The position numbers and the translations under genes are program-made. From positions 1 through 49,495 of the IMG/VR virus record IMGVR_UViG_3300030838_000014: DNA of 49,495 nt. One strand, given 5' to 3'. Numbering within the stretch: position 1 is the stretch's first letter; each line of letters opens with the position of its first letter. This DNA comes from a virus. This document shows positions 1 through 8,216 of the stretch, one piece after another. Under the pieces are notes generated by a model. That model worked only from the letters and a program-made list of their open reading frames with translations, made no database searches and had not been told where the DNA came from.

Positions 1-1419
1 AGTTTAGATAGATACACTATTAAGAGTAGTGGTATTAGAATGCTAACAAAAGGTAAGTTAATAAAAACGGCAAAGAATAAGGAAGGTTCTGAAAAAATCA
101 ATCTATCTAAAGATGGAATAAGAAAAGGGCATTTAGTGGCTAGACTAGGATATAAAGCTTTTAATCCAGATTTCGATTTTTATGATAAAAATTTTATAAT
201 ATCACATAAAGATAATAATAAAAATAACAATAGAATTGATAATTTGATTGCTATTAATATAACAGAAACTCAACACATAAAACAATCAAATGATGAAACA
301 TGGATGGATGTAGATGGATTTGAGGGATATTATCAAGTTAATAAATCTGGTGAAATAAAAAGTTTAGATAGATATATTAGGAATAGTAGTAGTTTTGTAT
401 TGAGAAAAGGTAAAAAAGTAAAAAAACATATTAATAAAAACGGTACTGTTATGGTAAATTTATCTAAGGATGGAGTGACCATTTTATATTCATTAGATAG
501 AATTATCGAAAAAGCATTTAATCCAAATTTTAATTGTGATAATGAAAAAGAATATGAATTACAATGGAAAGATGAAGAATGGGAAGATATAAAAGGATAT
601 AAGGGGCTTTATCAGGTTAGTAATTTAGGCAGAGTCAAACGGTTGGGAAAACGTGGATTAAAAATACAGTTAATAAAACCTACAATAATAAAAAATGGAA
701 ATGTAATTATAAGAATAACTAAAGATAAAAAAGGAAAAATCTACATGTTGGGAAGATTGGTTTATAAAGCCTTTAATCCAAGTTTCAATGAAAAAGATAG
801 AAGTATATTAATTTTTCATAAAGATGAAAATAAACAAAACAACAAACTTGATAATTTATATAGTTCAAGAATTATTAAGGATGAAATATGGAGAGATGTA
901 TTTGAATATGAAGGATTGTATCAAGTAAGTAATATGGGCAACATTAAGAGTTTGGATAGAATTACAATAACAAAACATGGAATAGAATATATCACAAAGG
1001 GAAAACCATTAAAAACTAAAATAGATAAAACAAAAAACATCAAGGTGTGCTTATCAAAGAATGGCATCAAAAAAGACCATTCTTTAGCTAGGGTGATTTA
1101 TAAATCCTTTCATGCAAATTTTAATTATAATGACAACAATCTCATTATAAAGCATAAGAATAACAATAGTGAAGATAATGAATTAGGGAATTTAGAAGTA
1201 ATAAGAAAAAACAACATAGAAGGAAAATGGAGCAAAGTAAAAATTAAGTGCATTACAACAGATAAAGAATTTGAATCTGTAAGGCAAGCTAGTAGATTTT
1301 ATAAAGTTGATGTAGGAAATATATCTGCTTGTTGCCAAGGAAAAAATCAATCAGCAGGTAAGATTATACTAGATAATGGAATTGAATTTAAATTAATATG
1401 GAAATATATAGAGGAATAA
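1..1419 (+). CDS. NUMOD4/HNH repeat protein, 5' end missing
   Basis: The frame is open from base 1, so the N-terminus lies outside the window; ATG at 40 is internal because the preceding codons spell another KSLDR-type NUMOD4 end. Four units follow one another, each built from a NUMOD4 motif (W-x-D-hydrophobic ... G-hydrophobic-YQVSN-x-G-x-IKSLDR) and an HNH_3-like half (AFNP-x-F ... HKDxNKxNN-x-DNL). Unit 1 (partial) keeps an H and HKDNNKNNN; unit 2 has lost the HKD segment; unit 3 has HKDENKQNN but no leading His; unit 4 reads KHKNNNSEDN. The end (KVKIKCITTDKEF ... GNISACCQGKNQSAG) resembles NUMOD1. NUMOD domains are DNA-binding modules of phage homing endonucleases. A multi-unit array is unusual and nuclease activity is uncertain. 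Confidence 0.8.
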   Translation, partial: SLDRYTIKSSGIRMLTKGKLIKTAKNKEGSEKINLSKDGIRKGHLVARLGYKAFNPDFDFYDKNFIISHKDNNKNNNRIDNLIAINITETQHIKQSNDETWMDVDGFEGYYQVNKSGEIKSLDRYIRNSSSFVLRKGKKVKKHINKNGTVMVNLSKDGVTILYSLDRIIEKAFNPNFNCDNEKEYELQWKDEEWEDIKGYKGLYQVSNLGRVKRLGKRGLKIQLIKPTIIKNGNVIIRITKDKKGKIYMLGRLVYKAFNPSFNEKDRSILIFHKDENKQNNKLDNLYSSRIIKDEIWRDVFEYEGLYQVSNMGNIKSLDRITITKHGIEYITKGKPLKTKIDKTKNIKVCLSKNGIKKDHSLARVIYKSFHANFNYNDNNLIIKHKNNNSEDNELGNLEVIRKNNIEGKWSKVKIKCITTDKEFESVRQASRFYKVDVGNISACCQGKNQSAGKIILDNGIEFKLIWKYIEE

Positions 1420-1428
1420 TAAATCATT

Positions 1429-1469
1429 TCTCTATATATTAAAATATAAATAAATTAAATATATAGAGA
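1429..1469 (+). terminator. Hairpin after the HNH-repeat gene
   Basis: TCTCTATATATT at 1429-1440 pairs perfectly with AATATATAGAGA at 1458-1469 over 12 bp. It lies 10 bases after the stop codon. No U-run follows, so it may be a processing or stability hairpin and not a true terminator. Confidence 0.4.
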
Positions 1470-1534
1470 GAGTTTGAATAAAAATTTAATTTTACAAGGA
1501 TAAATTATAAACAATAATATTAGGAGGTGTTAAT

Positions 1535-1840
1535 GTGTTTGCAAATTTTAGGAAAACATTTCATCCTACTAAAGAAGAAATACAAGAACAAATCAAATGG
1601 CTAAAGGAACATCCATTACCTAACAAAACAGATATTAAATTAATTAAAACTCATGATGGATTATGGGTATCACAACCATTAAGAAATTTTAATGGTCAAT
1701 GTACTGATTGCAATTATTACATAGAAGATAAATATAATCATTATACCGAAGATGGACAATGTAACTTATATAAATGTACATGTGGTTGGGGCTTTACGTG
1801 TGATGATTTTATAAAGAAGGAGATGATGATAAATGAATGA
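1535..1840 (+). CDS. Small Cys-rich protein, possible Zn binding
   Basis: The 101-residue product starts at GTG 1535, 7-8 bases after AGGAGG; an ATG two bases upstream is in another frame that does not stay open. The C-terminal half carries C-x2-C (CTDCNYY) and then CNLYKCTCGWGFTC, six cysteines spaced like a zinc ribbon. Similar CxDCxYY cores recur in other small proteins of this window, for example at 35072 and 2544. Function is not recognised; a structural zinc site is inferred. Confidence 0.65.
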   Translation: MFANFRKTFHPTKEEIQEQIKWLKEHPLPNKTDIKLIKTHDGLWVSQPLRNFNGQCTDCNYYIEDKYNHYTEDGQCNLYKCTCGWGFTCDDFIKKEMMINE

Positions 1841-2009
1841 GAATCAAATTCATGAATCAATTGTTAATAATAAAGAAAAGTTAATAACTTATATGAGTTA
1901 TTATTTATCTACTTTAAATGAAGCATATATAGAAGAAATAAAACAAATTTTAGATGATATAAACTTGAATGTGAAAGCATTTTACAAATTGGAAGGAGAA
2001 GATAATTAA
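1833..2009 (+). CDS. Small hypothetical protein, 58 aa
   Basis: The ORF starts at ATG 1833, inside the end of the preceding gene and behind the ribosome site AAGGAGATG in that gene's tail, and ends one base before the next ATG-led gene. The product is acidic and probably helical (NEAYIEEIKQILDDINL), with no Cys motif or membrane segment. The overlap on one side and 1-base spacing on the other support a translated operon gene. Function not recognised. Confidence 0.6.
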   Translation: MNENQIHESIVNNKEKLITYMSYYLSTLNEAYIEEIKQILDDINLNVKAFYKLEGEDN

Positions 2010-2010
2010 C

Positions 2011-2205
2011 ATGGATAAAATATTTATAATAAAAGTTAAAAATTTCGGTTCAGATATAATAGATGATATATTGGCATATGATAATGAGGCTTCTGCTATG
2101 GAACATGTTGAGACATATAGAGAAATTTATAAAAATGATTTAAAAGCAGATATGTGGTATGATTCATTATTTATAAAAAGCGAATTTAAAATATTTGAAA
2201 ATTAA
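2011..2205 (+). CDS. Small hypothetical protein, 64 aa
   Basis: ATG at 2011 follows GGAAGGAGAAG in the tail of the previous ORF. The product is acidic, begins with a strand-like MDKIFIIKVKNF and continues with a helix (DNEASAMEHVETYREIYK). It lies in the co-directional string of small early genes. Family not recognised. Confidence 0.6.
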   Translation: MDKIFIIKVKNFGSDIIDDILAYDNEASAMEHVETYREIYKNDLKADMWYDSLFIKSEFKIFEN

Positions 2206-2222
2206 GAAAAGGAGATATAGTA

Positions 2223-2441
2223 ATGAAACTAAAATTATTTGAAAGACTATTTACTAAAAACTTAACTAGGATACCTTTAATATGGATAGATTTCAACTAT
2301 AAGAAATATATGGCAGATGGGGCTAAAGGTTCATGTATGGCTAAAATTCATCCTATTATAAGAGATGATAAATATGTTGAGGAAACTCTTAATAATTTAA
2401 TAGATTATATTCGAGATAATTATAATATGGATGATATTTAA
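2223..2441 (+). CDS. Small hypothetical protein, 72 aa
   Basis: ATG at 2223 is preceded by AAAGGAG. The N-terminus is basic (MKLKLFERLFTKNLTR) and the C-terminus acidic. This is the last gene before the promoter at 2459. No motif recognised. Confidence 0.6.
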   Translation: MKLKLFERLFTKNLTRIPLIWIDFNYKKYMADGAKGSCMAKIHPIIRDDKYVEETLNNLIDYIRDNYNMDDI

Positions 2442-2458
2442 TAAAATAAAAATAACTA

Positions 2459-2487
2459 TTGACAACATATTCCACAAGTTGTAATAT
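2459..2487 (+). promoter_or_regulatory. Sigma70-type promoter
   Basis: TTGACA at 2459-2464, 17-base spacer, TAATAT at 2482-2487; an overlapping TATAAT at 2485 would give a 20-base spacer. It lies 60-90 bases before the gene at 2544, in an otherwise empty gap. This one lacks a clear upstream AT box. Confidence 0.7.
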
Positions 2488-2543
2488 AATAATAAGGACT
2501 AGATAAATTAAAGAGAATATTAATAAGAAAGGAAAGATTTAAA

Positions 2544-3008
2544 ATGTGCAATTGCAAAGAATGTATTCATGACAGAGTTTGTGGATTAAAAGAAAAGTAT
2601 GATCAATACATAAAGGAGTTCAATGAACTAAATAAGAAGTGGGATTTATTTAAACCTAATCCAAACTGTCCAGAATTTACAGATAAGAATTTATTAAGAG
2701 TTAATCAAAAACAAGATAATTGGTTTAACTCTAAGCCATTAGAGAATGTTACAAAAACTACATATGATGCTAAAGCTGAAGAAGATAAACAAAATGTAGA
2801 TAAAGTAGATTCTGATTTAAGACAATCAATTAAGAATGCAGAAAAATCATATTATAAGAATAGAAATAAAGATATGCCTATAACAGTAATTGGAAGTAAA
2901 GAATTTATAGATTTTGCAAATATACTAGAAACTATTATAAATTATAAAGATTCAAATAAATATAATAGTTCAGATTTGAAAAATATTAGGAATAGATTGA
3001 AGAATTAA
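2544..3008 (+). CDS. Protein with N-terminal Cys cluster
   Basis: The 154-residue product follows the promoter at 2459 and the site AAAGGAAAG. The first 50 residues hold C-x-C-x2-C (CNCKEC), C at position 13 and CPEF, a spacing common in small clostridial phage proteins and consistent with one zinc site. The rest is charged, lysine-rich and helical, with no enzyme motif. Function not recognised. Confidence 0.65.
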   Translation: MCNCKECIHDRVCGLKEKYDQYIKEFNELNKKWDLFKPNPNCPEFTDKNLLRVNQKQDNWFNSKPLENVTKTTYDAKAEEDKQNVDKVDSDLRQSIKNAEKSYYKNRNKDMPITVIGSKEFIDFANILETIINYKDSNKYNSSDLKNIRNRLKN

Positions 3009-3105
3009 TATGATCAATACAATAAGATAAATTAAAAATAAAGATACAAAAGTTAAAACAAAGGAGATGTGATAAAAAAATAAAAATATAAGGAGATAGA
3101 AAATA

Positions 3106-3366
3106 ATGAATGCAAGTGTATTAATAAAGTTAATTGAGGACTATTGCAAGGAGAATAACTTAAATATAGCGAATACATATGATAAATTAGCAGAACTATA
3201 TCAAGATAAGGAATATGGAATTAATCCTAATATTGAAAAAGATATTTATTGTCAAAATAATGGGCTAGAATACATAGGAATGCCAGAATATTTAGAAAAA
3301 GTAAATACAATTGATAGGTATGTAATGATACTTAACAAGATGATAAGAGGTGAATATGATGAGTAG
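3106..3366 (+). CDS. Small hypothetical protein, 86 aa
   Basis: ATG at 3106 follows ATAAGGAGATAG. The product is acidic and mainly helical (ASVLIKLIEDYCKENN). Its 3' end overlaps the amylase-like gene by 8 bases and carries that gene's ribosome site, so the two are probably coupled. Not recognised. Confidence 0.6.
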   Translation: MNASVLIKLIEDYCKENNLNIANTYDKLAELYQDKEYGINPNIEKDIYCQNNGLEYIGMPEYLEKVNTIDRYVMILNKMIRGEYDE

Positions 3367-4258
3367 GCAAATCGGATTACATTTATTACAATGGGAGTTA
3401 AAATCAATTATACCTCAATTAAAAAGAATCCAAGATTGTGGCTATTCATTTATTCAAATCAGCCCACTTCAACCTTGTAAATACGAAGGCGAAAATACAT
3501 ATTGGTGGCAACTATTTCAACCGTATTCTTATAAAATAGGAAATAAGATAGGAACTAAAGAAGATTTAATAAATCTTTGTATAGAAGCTAAAAAATATAA
3601 TATAAAAATTATTTGTGACGTAGTAGTTAATCACGTAGCCTCATTGGACACAGGTGAATTAAAGCCACATGAAAAAGTAGATCAAAGACTAACAAGCAAC
3701 CCTGAATTTTGGAGAGAATTTAAAACAATTGATAACTGGGATGATAGATGTGGTCAAGTTTTGCGATATTGTGATGGATTACCTACTTTGAGACTAGAAA
3801 GATATGATATTCAAAATTTGATTATTAAGTTTTTAAATGAACTTATTGATTGTGGTTGTGAAGGATTACGTTTCGACTCTGGGAAAAGCATTGCTTTGCC
3901 TGAAGAAAATTCTAATTTTTGGATAAGAGTAATGGACAACTTAAATAATAAAGAAAATCTATTTAATTATTCGGAAGTTATATTTGCTGATAGCAAATTA
4001 TTAGATAGATATAATAAGTACATAAATGTTATTACAAATGCATGGAGTAGTAATAAAGCCAAGATGGTCACTTATGTAGAGAGCCACGATTCGTATAACG
4101 GAATAGGCTGGACTAAGAATATGACAGATGAAATGCTAATTAAGGAATGGGATGTGTTATTGCAGAACAGAGAATGGAGCGTTTTATTCTATGCACGTCC
4201 TTGGTCGGATCTAGCATTTAGTGATGAAATAAAAAGAATTAATAATACATATAAATAA
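3359..4258 (+). CDS. GH13 alpha-amylase-like enzyme, compact
   Basis: With ATG 3359 as start (AGAGGTG spaced correctly; GTG 3350 and ATG 3356 are alternatives) the product is 299 residues. All four GH13 signature regions are visible: I, DVVVNH at 87-92; II, GLRFDSGK with the nucleophile candidate D173; III, YSEV with acid/base candidate E206; IV, ESHDS with H243-D244. GH13 enzymes cleave alpha-1,4/1,6 glucans in a TIM barrel. Usual family members exceed 400 residues; this one ends soon after region IV and lacks the C-terminal beta domain. There is no signal peptide, so it would act in the cytoplasm. Possible substrates are host glycogen-like reserves (inference). Confidence 0.85.
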   Translation: MSRQIGLHLLQWELKSIIPQLKRIQDCGYSFIQISPLQPCKYEGENTYWWQLFQPYSYKIGNKIGTKEDLINLCIEAKKYNIKIICDVVVNHVASLDTGELKPHEKVDQRLTSNPEFWREFKTIDNWDDRCGQVLRYCDGLPTLRLERYDIQNLIIKFLNELIDCGCEGLRFDSGKSIALPEENSNFWIRVMDNLNNKENLFNYSEVIFADSKLLDRYNKYINVITNAWSSNKAKMVTYVESHDSYNGIGWTKNMTDEMLIKEWDVLLQNREWSVLFYARPWSDLAFSDEIKRINNTYK

Positions 4259-4285
4259 AATAAATATATAATAAGAGGTGTTAAA

Positions 4286-4714
4286 ATGAATAATGCAAAT
4301 AAAATATGTTATCAAGAAAGTGAAAAATGCCCTAATAATAAAAATGGAAAATGTACAGATAGCAAAATATGTGGCAATCAATATCCTGCTGGAACGGATT
4401 ATGAATTAGAATGTTTCAAACTTCAAAAAGATAATGAAAATTTAATCAATGCAAATAAAGGGTTAAGGGATTATATAGAAGAGTTAAAGGACGATATATA
4501 TAAACAAAAATCCTACATATCGGAATTAGAATATCAAGCAATGGAATATGTTAGTAAAGAAGACGAGTTAAAAGAAATTATAAGAAGACATGAAATAGGT
4601 ATTAAAAATGCAAATGTAGTAATATCAGAGCTTACTGGGAAAGAAGTTGAGTTGAAGAAAGAAACACAAAGACTAAAGAAAATTATCAAGGAATTGGCAG
4701 AATTAATTCAATAA
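4286..4714 (+). CDS. Cys-containing N-terminus plus coiled coil
   Basis: ATG at 4286 follows AAGAGGTG. The first 45 residues hold five cysteines (CYQESEKC, CTDSKIC and one near 43). Residues about 47-142 form a long, highly charged helix with heptad-like spacing (LQKDNENLINANKGLRDYIE and onward), a predicted coiled coil. It may be an oligomeric scaffold or adaptor; function unknown. Confidence 0.65.
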   Translation: MNNANKICYQESEKCPNNKNGKCTDSKICGNQYPAGTDYELECFKLQKDNENLINANKGLRDYIEELKDDIYKQKSYISELEYQAMEYVSKEDELKEIIRRHEIGIKNANVVISELTGKEVELKKETQRLKKIIKELAELIQ

Positions 4715-4753
4715 AATGGAAATTTTAAGTGAAAAGTAAAAGGAGTGAATTAA

Positions 4754-5152
4754 ATGAACAAAAAGTTAAATATAATAGAGGCTATGAAAATGCCTATAGG
4801 AACTGAATTCAAAGTTATTTTTAATGGAGAGCAAATAGAAAACAATACAATGGTAATTTATAGAAGTCTTACAGGAGTTAAGGAATGTAAACATATAGAT
4901 TGGAAATGTCATCCTAAAGATGTTTTTATGAAACCGTATGATTTCTTAATCAATGGGATATTTATACCAATAGCAAAACCAGTAAATACAACTGAAGCAT
5001 TTAAATCTCTAGAAGAAGGTAAAGTAATAAAAAGTTATAAAGCCTATGAATATAAAAAGGAAAATGGAAAGATTAAATGTATATCAGGAATACTTCCATA
5101 TAAATATATTGATTTTGAAGAATTAGAAGGTCAATGGTTAGTGTTAGATTAA
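4754..5152 (+). CDS. Phage-type hypothetical protein, 132 aa
   Basis: ATG at 4754 follows AAAAGGAGTG. The N-terminus (NIIEAMKMPIGTEFKV) and the later TTEAFKSLEEGKVIKS and EGQWLVLD resemble short Firmicute phage proteins that set out a beta-rich fold, but no function is known to me. The next gene begins 13 bases after the stop codon. Confidence 0.6.
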   Translation: MNKKLNIIEAMKMPIGTEFKVIFNGEQIENNTMVIYRSLTGVKECKHIDWKCHPKDVFMKPYDFLINGIFIPIAKPVNTTEAFKSLEEGKVIKSYKAYEYKKENGKIKCISGILPYKYIDFEELEGQWLVLD

Positions 5153-5165
5153 GGAGTGAATATTA

Positions 5166-5471
5166 ATGAATTCTGTATTAGAAAGTTTGTTTGGAAAAGA
5201 CTATGAAGTTAACAAGAATAAAGATGAAGATTTTAGAAAAAAGGTTAAAAACAATGAACAATTCTATATTAATATATTAAATAAATATGCACTAGATGAT
5301 GATTGGGTAAGAATAGAAGATGAAAACATAATTGATGATATATTGCTTCAAATGAAAATTGACACATATAAACAAATGAACATCATTTTAGAAGTAGTTA
5401 ACCGATATTTTGGATGGTATTTAAATGGAATAGGTGGAAGAATTTCAACAATAGGATTGAGCAAAAAATAA
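5166..5471 (+). CDS. Hypothetical protein, 101 aa
   Basis: ATG at 5166 follows AAGGAGTG, which overlaps the end of the previous gene's stop region. The product is acidic at the N-terminus and ends with a Gly/Ile-rich stretch (NGIGGRISTIGLSKK). No recognised domain or membrane segment. Confidence 0.6.
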   Translation: MNSVLESLFGKDYEVNKNKDEDFRKKVKNNEQFYINILNKYALDDDWVRIEDENIIDDILLQMKIDTYKQMNIILEVVNRYFGWYLNGIGGRISTIGLSKK

Positions 5472-5489
5472 ATTAAAGGAGAATAAATT

Positions 5490-5699
5490 ATGAAAAGATA
5501 TAAAATAGAAATCAGTCAAAACGGATGGGAATATACGGGATATGCATGGATTACCTGTAATACTATAAAGAAAATATCAGATAAAAGTGTATTAATAGAT
5601 GGAATATATATGTTAAAATTCGATGAAGAGATTGGGAATATAATAGAATCAAATGATAATGATGATGAATATAACTTTGAAGGAACAGTATACAAATAG
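5490..5699 (+). CDS. Small hypothetical protein, 69 aa
   Basis: ATG at 5490 follows AAAGGAG. The sequence alternates short strands (RYKIEISQNGWEYTGYAWI) and ends in an acidic Asn/Asp tract (SNDNDDEYNF). A second strong ribosome site (TAGGAGG) after its stop leads only to a 6-codon ORF at 5712 (MFENKI), probably a gene remnant or leader. Not recognised. Confidence 0.55.
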   Translation: MKRYKIEISQNGWEYTGYAWITCNTIKKISDKSVLIDGIYMLKFDEEIGNIIESNDNDDEYNFEGTVYK

Positions 5700-5745
5700 G
5701 AGGTATAATTAATGTTTGAAAATAAAATATAAAGGAGAAGTAAAA

Positions 5746-6258
5746 ATGAATTTTTTAGAAAAGCAATATGGAATAAAAGAAGGACAAAGTTATCAAATAT
5801 CTTATGAGAATGACACAAGAGATAAATATTATATTAAAAAAGGGTTAATAGTAAACTTCACACCACAACAAATTGTGGTTAAGTCATATATGGGATTACA
5901 TATTTTTAGACCAAGATACATAACAGAAATGAAACCACTAGATAAATTATCCGTATTTGAAGGAAATATTGATGTGCTTTGTGAATCTTTAGAGAAACTT
6001 AAATTACTTGATGAAATGAAAGTTCAAGATACTCTACAAAAGGTTGGTGTGGCTTTATATAATAACAATGGTACAATGAAAAGCATGTATGACGTTATAA
6101 CTGAGTTATCTAAGGTATTTAAAAATATGGACAAGGATGAAGAATATAAACATACTAAAGCAAATATAAAAGACAATGTTTGTACTGTATTAGTAGGATT
6201 GCAAAACAAGAATAAATTAATTTCAGTCTTAGATAAGTTAGAAAGTGAGATGAAATAA
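5746..6258 (+). CDS. Hypothetical protein, 170 aa
   Basis: The start is ATG 5746 because AAAGGAG stands at the right distance; TTG at 5716 is in frame but has no good site. The N-terminal half looks beta-rich (YQISYENDTRDKYYIKKGL); the rest is helical. Next gene starts three bases after the stop codon. No family recognised. Confidence 0.6.
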   Translation: MNFLEKQYGIKEGQSYQISYENDTRDKYYIKKGLIVNFTPQQIVVKSYMGLHIFRPRYITEMKPLDKLSVFEGNIDVLCESLEKLKLLDEMKVQDTLQKVGVALYNNNGTMKSMYDVITELSKVFKNMDKDEEYKHTKANIKDNVCTVLVGLQNKNKLISVLDKLESEMK

Positions 6259-6260
6259 TA

Positions 6261-6449
6261 ATGTTAGAAAATAAACGAATAGAAAATCCAAAGTCACATT
6301 TTAAATTAGAATATGATATTAAAACTAATGAAGATAATTTGATTAATGTATTAGAAAAGATACAAGGGATTATCAATGAAGAATTTAATAAAATTAATGG
6401 TGAAGCAGAAGTTATGCCAACTATAACTAAATTAGATATAGAGGAGTAG
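6261..6449 (+). CDS. Small hypothetical protein, 62 aa
   Basis: ATG at 6261 lies 3 bases after the upstream stop, with the GAAAGTGAGATG ribosome region inside the previous gene. The product is acidic. Its last codons (GAG GAG) double as the ribosome site for the non-AUG ORF at 6455. Not recognised. Confidence 0.55.
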   Translation: MLENKRIENPKSHFKLEYDIKTNEDNLINVLEKIQGIINEEFNKINGEAEVMPTITKLDIEE

Positions 6450-6454
6450 ACAAT

Positions 6455-6568
6455 ATATTAGATACAATATTAATTATAATAGGAATAGTTTTCATTGGTA
6501 ATATTGTTAATGGATTGACATGTAATAATATCTTAAAAGAAATAAATAATAAAGAGGTGGACGAATAA
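6455..6568 (+). CDS. Putative 37-aa membrane peptide, no AUG start
   Basis: An open frame from AUA 6455 to TAA 6568 would encode one hydrophobic helix (LDTILIIIGIVFIGNIV) and a charged tail (KEINNKEVDE). GAGGAG at 6441-6446 is 8 bases upstream, and the stop overlaps the next ATG as TAATG, as in coupled genes here. No ATG, GTG or TTG exists at the proper place. Either AUA is used as a start, or an ATG was lost and the gene is dying. Confidence 0.4.
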   Translation: MLDTILIIIGIVFIGNIVNGLTCNNILKEINNKEVDE

Positions 6569-6879
6569 TGAAATTATCAGAAATTAAAGATGATGAAATG
6601 TTATTAGTAAATGAAAGGGTAATGTCTAAAGAAGGCTTATTAAATGAATTAGCAGATAATAAATCCTGTGGCATTAAAAATTCAGAAGTTTATACGACTA
6701 AACAATATCAAGCTAATTTAGATGCTAAAACTATATTGGAAGATTCAATAGAAAATGAATATCAAAATATGTTTGAAGACTGGGATCAAGATATTTGGAA
6801 TGATATTACTGAAGATGATATAAAAAATATTCAAATCGTTTTAGACAGAATTTTAGAACGTAGAAGGAACACAATGTAA
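6568..6879 (+). CDS. Acidic hypothetical protein, possibly frameshifted
   Basis: ATG 6568 follows AAAGAGGTGG inside the overlapping upstream ORF. The 103-residue product contains a strongly acidic helical part (EDWDQDIWNDITEDDI) of a kind I recall from clostridial phage proteins. The frame ends with ILERRRNTM. In the -1 frame, right after AGA, an open stretch encodes KEHNVSYEGIELVQIDFEEE and runs to TAA 6938, overlapping the next gene and containing its ribosome site. This looks like the original C-terminus separated by a one-base change. Function not recognised. Confidence 0.6.
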   Translation: MKLSEIKDDEMLLVNERVMSKEGLLNELADNKSCGIKNSEVYTTKQYQANLDAKTILEDSIENEYQNMFEDWDQDIWNDITEDDIKNIQIVLDRILERRRNTM

Positions 6880-6927
6880 GTTATGAAGGTATTGAATTAG
6901 TTCAAATTGATTTTGAGGAGGAAAAGG

Positions 6928-7176
6928 ATGATGAATAAAATAAATATTAAAGTAATAATGAAAAATTCAAAAGAATATATAATAAATATTGATATACCAA
7001 TAGGTAAAAATATGACTATTTCAGATTTAATTAATGATTATATTTGCAAGGATATGAAAACCAATAGTATAAGCTGGGGATGTTATGAGTTATTGAACTC
7101 TAATGATGATAAATTTAATGGTGTGGCTATTAATTCCAGTGAAATATCATCTATTGAGTTTATTCAGAATAATTAA
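6928..7176 (+). CDS. Small hypothetical protein, 82 aa
   Basis: ATG 6928 (or the adjacent ATG 6931) sits 6 bases behind GAGGAGG; TTG 6907 is in frame but lies upstream of the ribosome site. The product alternates strands and short helices (INIKVIMKNSKEYIINIDI). Not recognised. Confidence 0.6.
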   Translation: MMNKINIKVIMKNSKEYIINIDIPIGKNMTISDLINDYICKDMKTNSISWGCYELLNSNDDKFNGVAINSSEISSIEFIQNN

Positions 7177-7233
7177 AATATTAGTTTTATTCAAAGTAAA
7201 CAAATTAATAAAATATAGAAAGAAGGAATATAA

Positions 7234-8205
7234 ATGATAAAAGAAACAATAAAATATTTTGAACTATTTGCAGGAACAGGGATAGGAGGTATTGCGTTAG
7301 ATAATATAGATTGTGAAAATGTTGGATATTCTGAATTTGATTCTTTCGCAATTAGAAATTATGATGCTAATTTCCCTAATAGAATTAATTATGGAGATAT
7401 TACAAAGATTAACGAAAAAACATTACCTAACTTTGATATCTTAATTGGTGGTAGTCCTTGTCAAAACATTAGTATTATGAGAAAAACATGGTCTGAGAAT
7501 AAACAAGTTGAGGGCTTGGAAGGATCTGAAAGTAAATTATTTTTTGATTATTTAAGAATATTAAATGAAAAATTACCTAAATGGCTTATATTTGAAAATG
7601 TAAAAAACCTGTTAAATTCTAATGATGGTGAGGATTGGAAAGTAGTTAGAGAGTCGTTTGAACAGAACTATAATATTAAATATCAACTTGTAAACACATC
7701 GGAATATGGGATTCCACACACAAGACGAAGAATATATATAATTGGTCAAAGAAAAGATTTAGGAGAATTTAATTTTGAGTTTCCAAAACCAGTGGAATTA
7801 AAATTAACAATGCAAGATTTATTAGATAAGTCAGTAGATGATAAGTATTATTTAACTCAAAAGATGTATGATTGCATAATGAGTCCCGGAACAAAAGGTT
7901 GGGTTAGTGGTAAGATGGAAATCAATCTACCTATAGCAAGAACTTTAACATCAACAATGCACAAAATGCATAGAGCTGATACTGATAATTATATATCTAC
8001 AGAGTATAAACCAGTTGAGAAAACTAACGTGAGAAGATTGACACCAAGAGAAGCTATGAGACTTCAAGGATTAGATGATACATATAAAATAGTAGTAAGT
8101 GATACACAAGCTTATAGATTAGCTGGAAATGCTATGAGTTTGAATGTAGTGCAAGCTATTACAAATAAATTAAAAGAATATATAGATAATAATTTTAATA
8201 AATAA
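7234..8205 (+). CDS. DNA (cytosine-5) methyltransferase
   Basis: The 323-residue product shows the C5-methyltransferase motifs in order: I, ELFAGTGIGG at 10-19; IV, GGSPCQNIS with catalytic C76; VI, FENVKN; VIII, HTRRRIYIIG; IX, RRLTPREAMRLQG; X, YRLAGNAMSLNV. It transfers a methyl group from SAM to C5 of cytosine in a target fixed by the region between VIII and IX, which is short here. No restriction endonuclease gene is adjacent, so it is an orphan enzyme; protecting phage DNA from host restriction or altering gene expression are usual roles. Start ATG 7234 follows AGAAGGAA. Confidence 0.93.
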   Translation: MIKETIKYFELFAGTGIGGIALDNIDCENVGYSEFDSFAIRNYDANFPNRINYGDITKINEKTLPNFDILIGGSPCQNISIMRKTWSENKQVEGLEGSESKLFFDYLRILNEKLPKWLIFENVKNLLNSNDGEDWKVVRESFEQNYNIKYQLVNTSEYGIPHTRRRIYIIGQRKDLGEFNFEFPKPVELKLTMQDLLDKSVDDKYYLTQKMYDCIMSPGTKGWVSGKMEINLPIARTLTSTMHKMHRADTDNYISTEYKPVEKTNVRRLTPREAMRLQGLDDTYKIVVSDTQAYRLAGNAMSLNVVQAITNKLKEYIDNNFNK

Positions 8206-8216
8206 GAGGTGTATAA

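Noticed and set aside
3061-3080. Short leader ORF after AAGGAG at 3061
   Set aside because: The possible starts are too close to the ribosome site and stop after 1-4 codons; probably a remnant.
5516-5818. Reverse-strand open frames, here and elsewhere (for example 17524-17910, 18052-18570, 41742-42077)
   Set aside because: All lie opposite better-supported + strand genes, lack ribosome sites and have Ser/Leu/Phe-rich compositions expected from antisense AT-rich genes.
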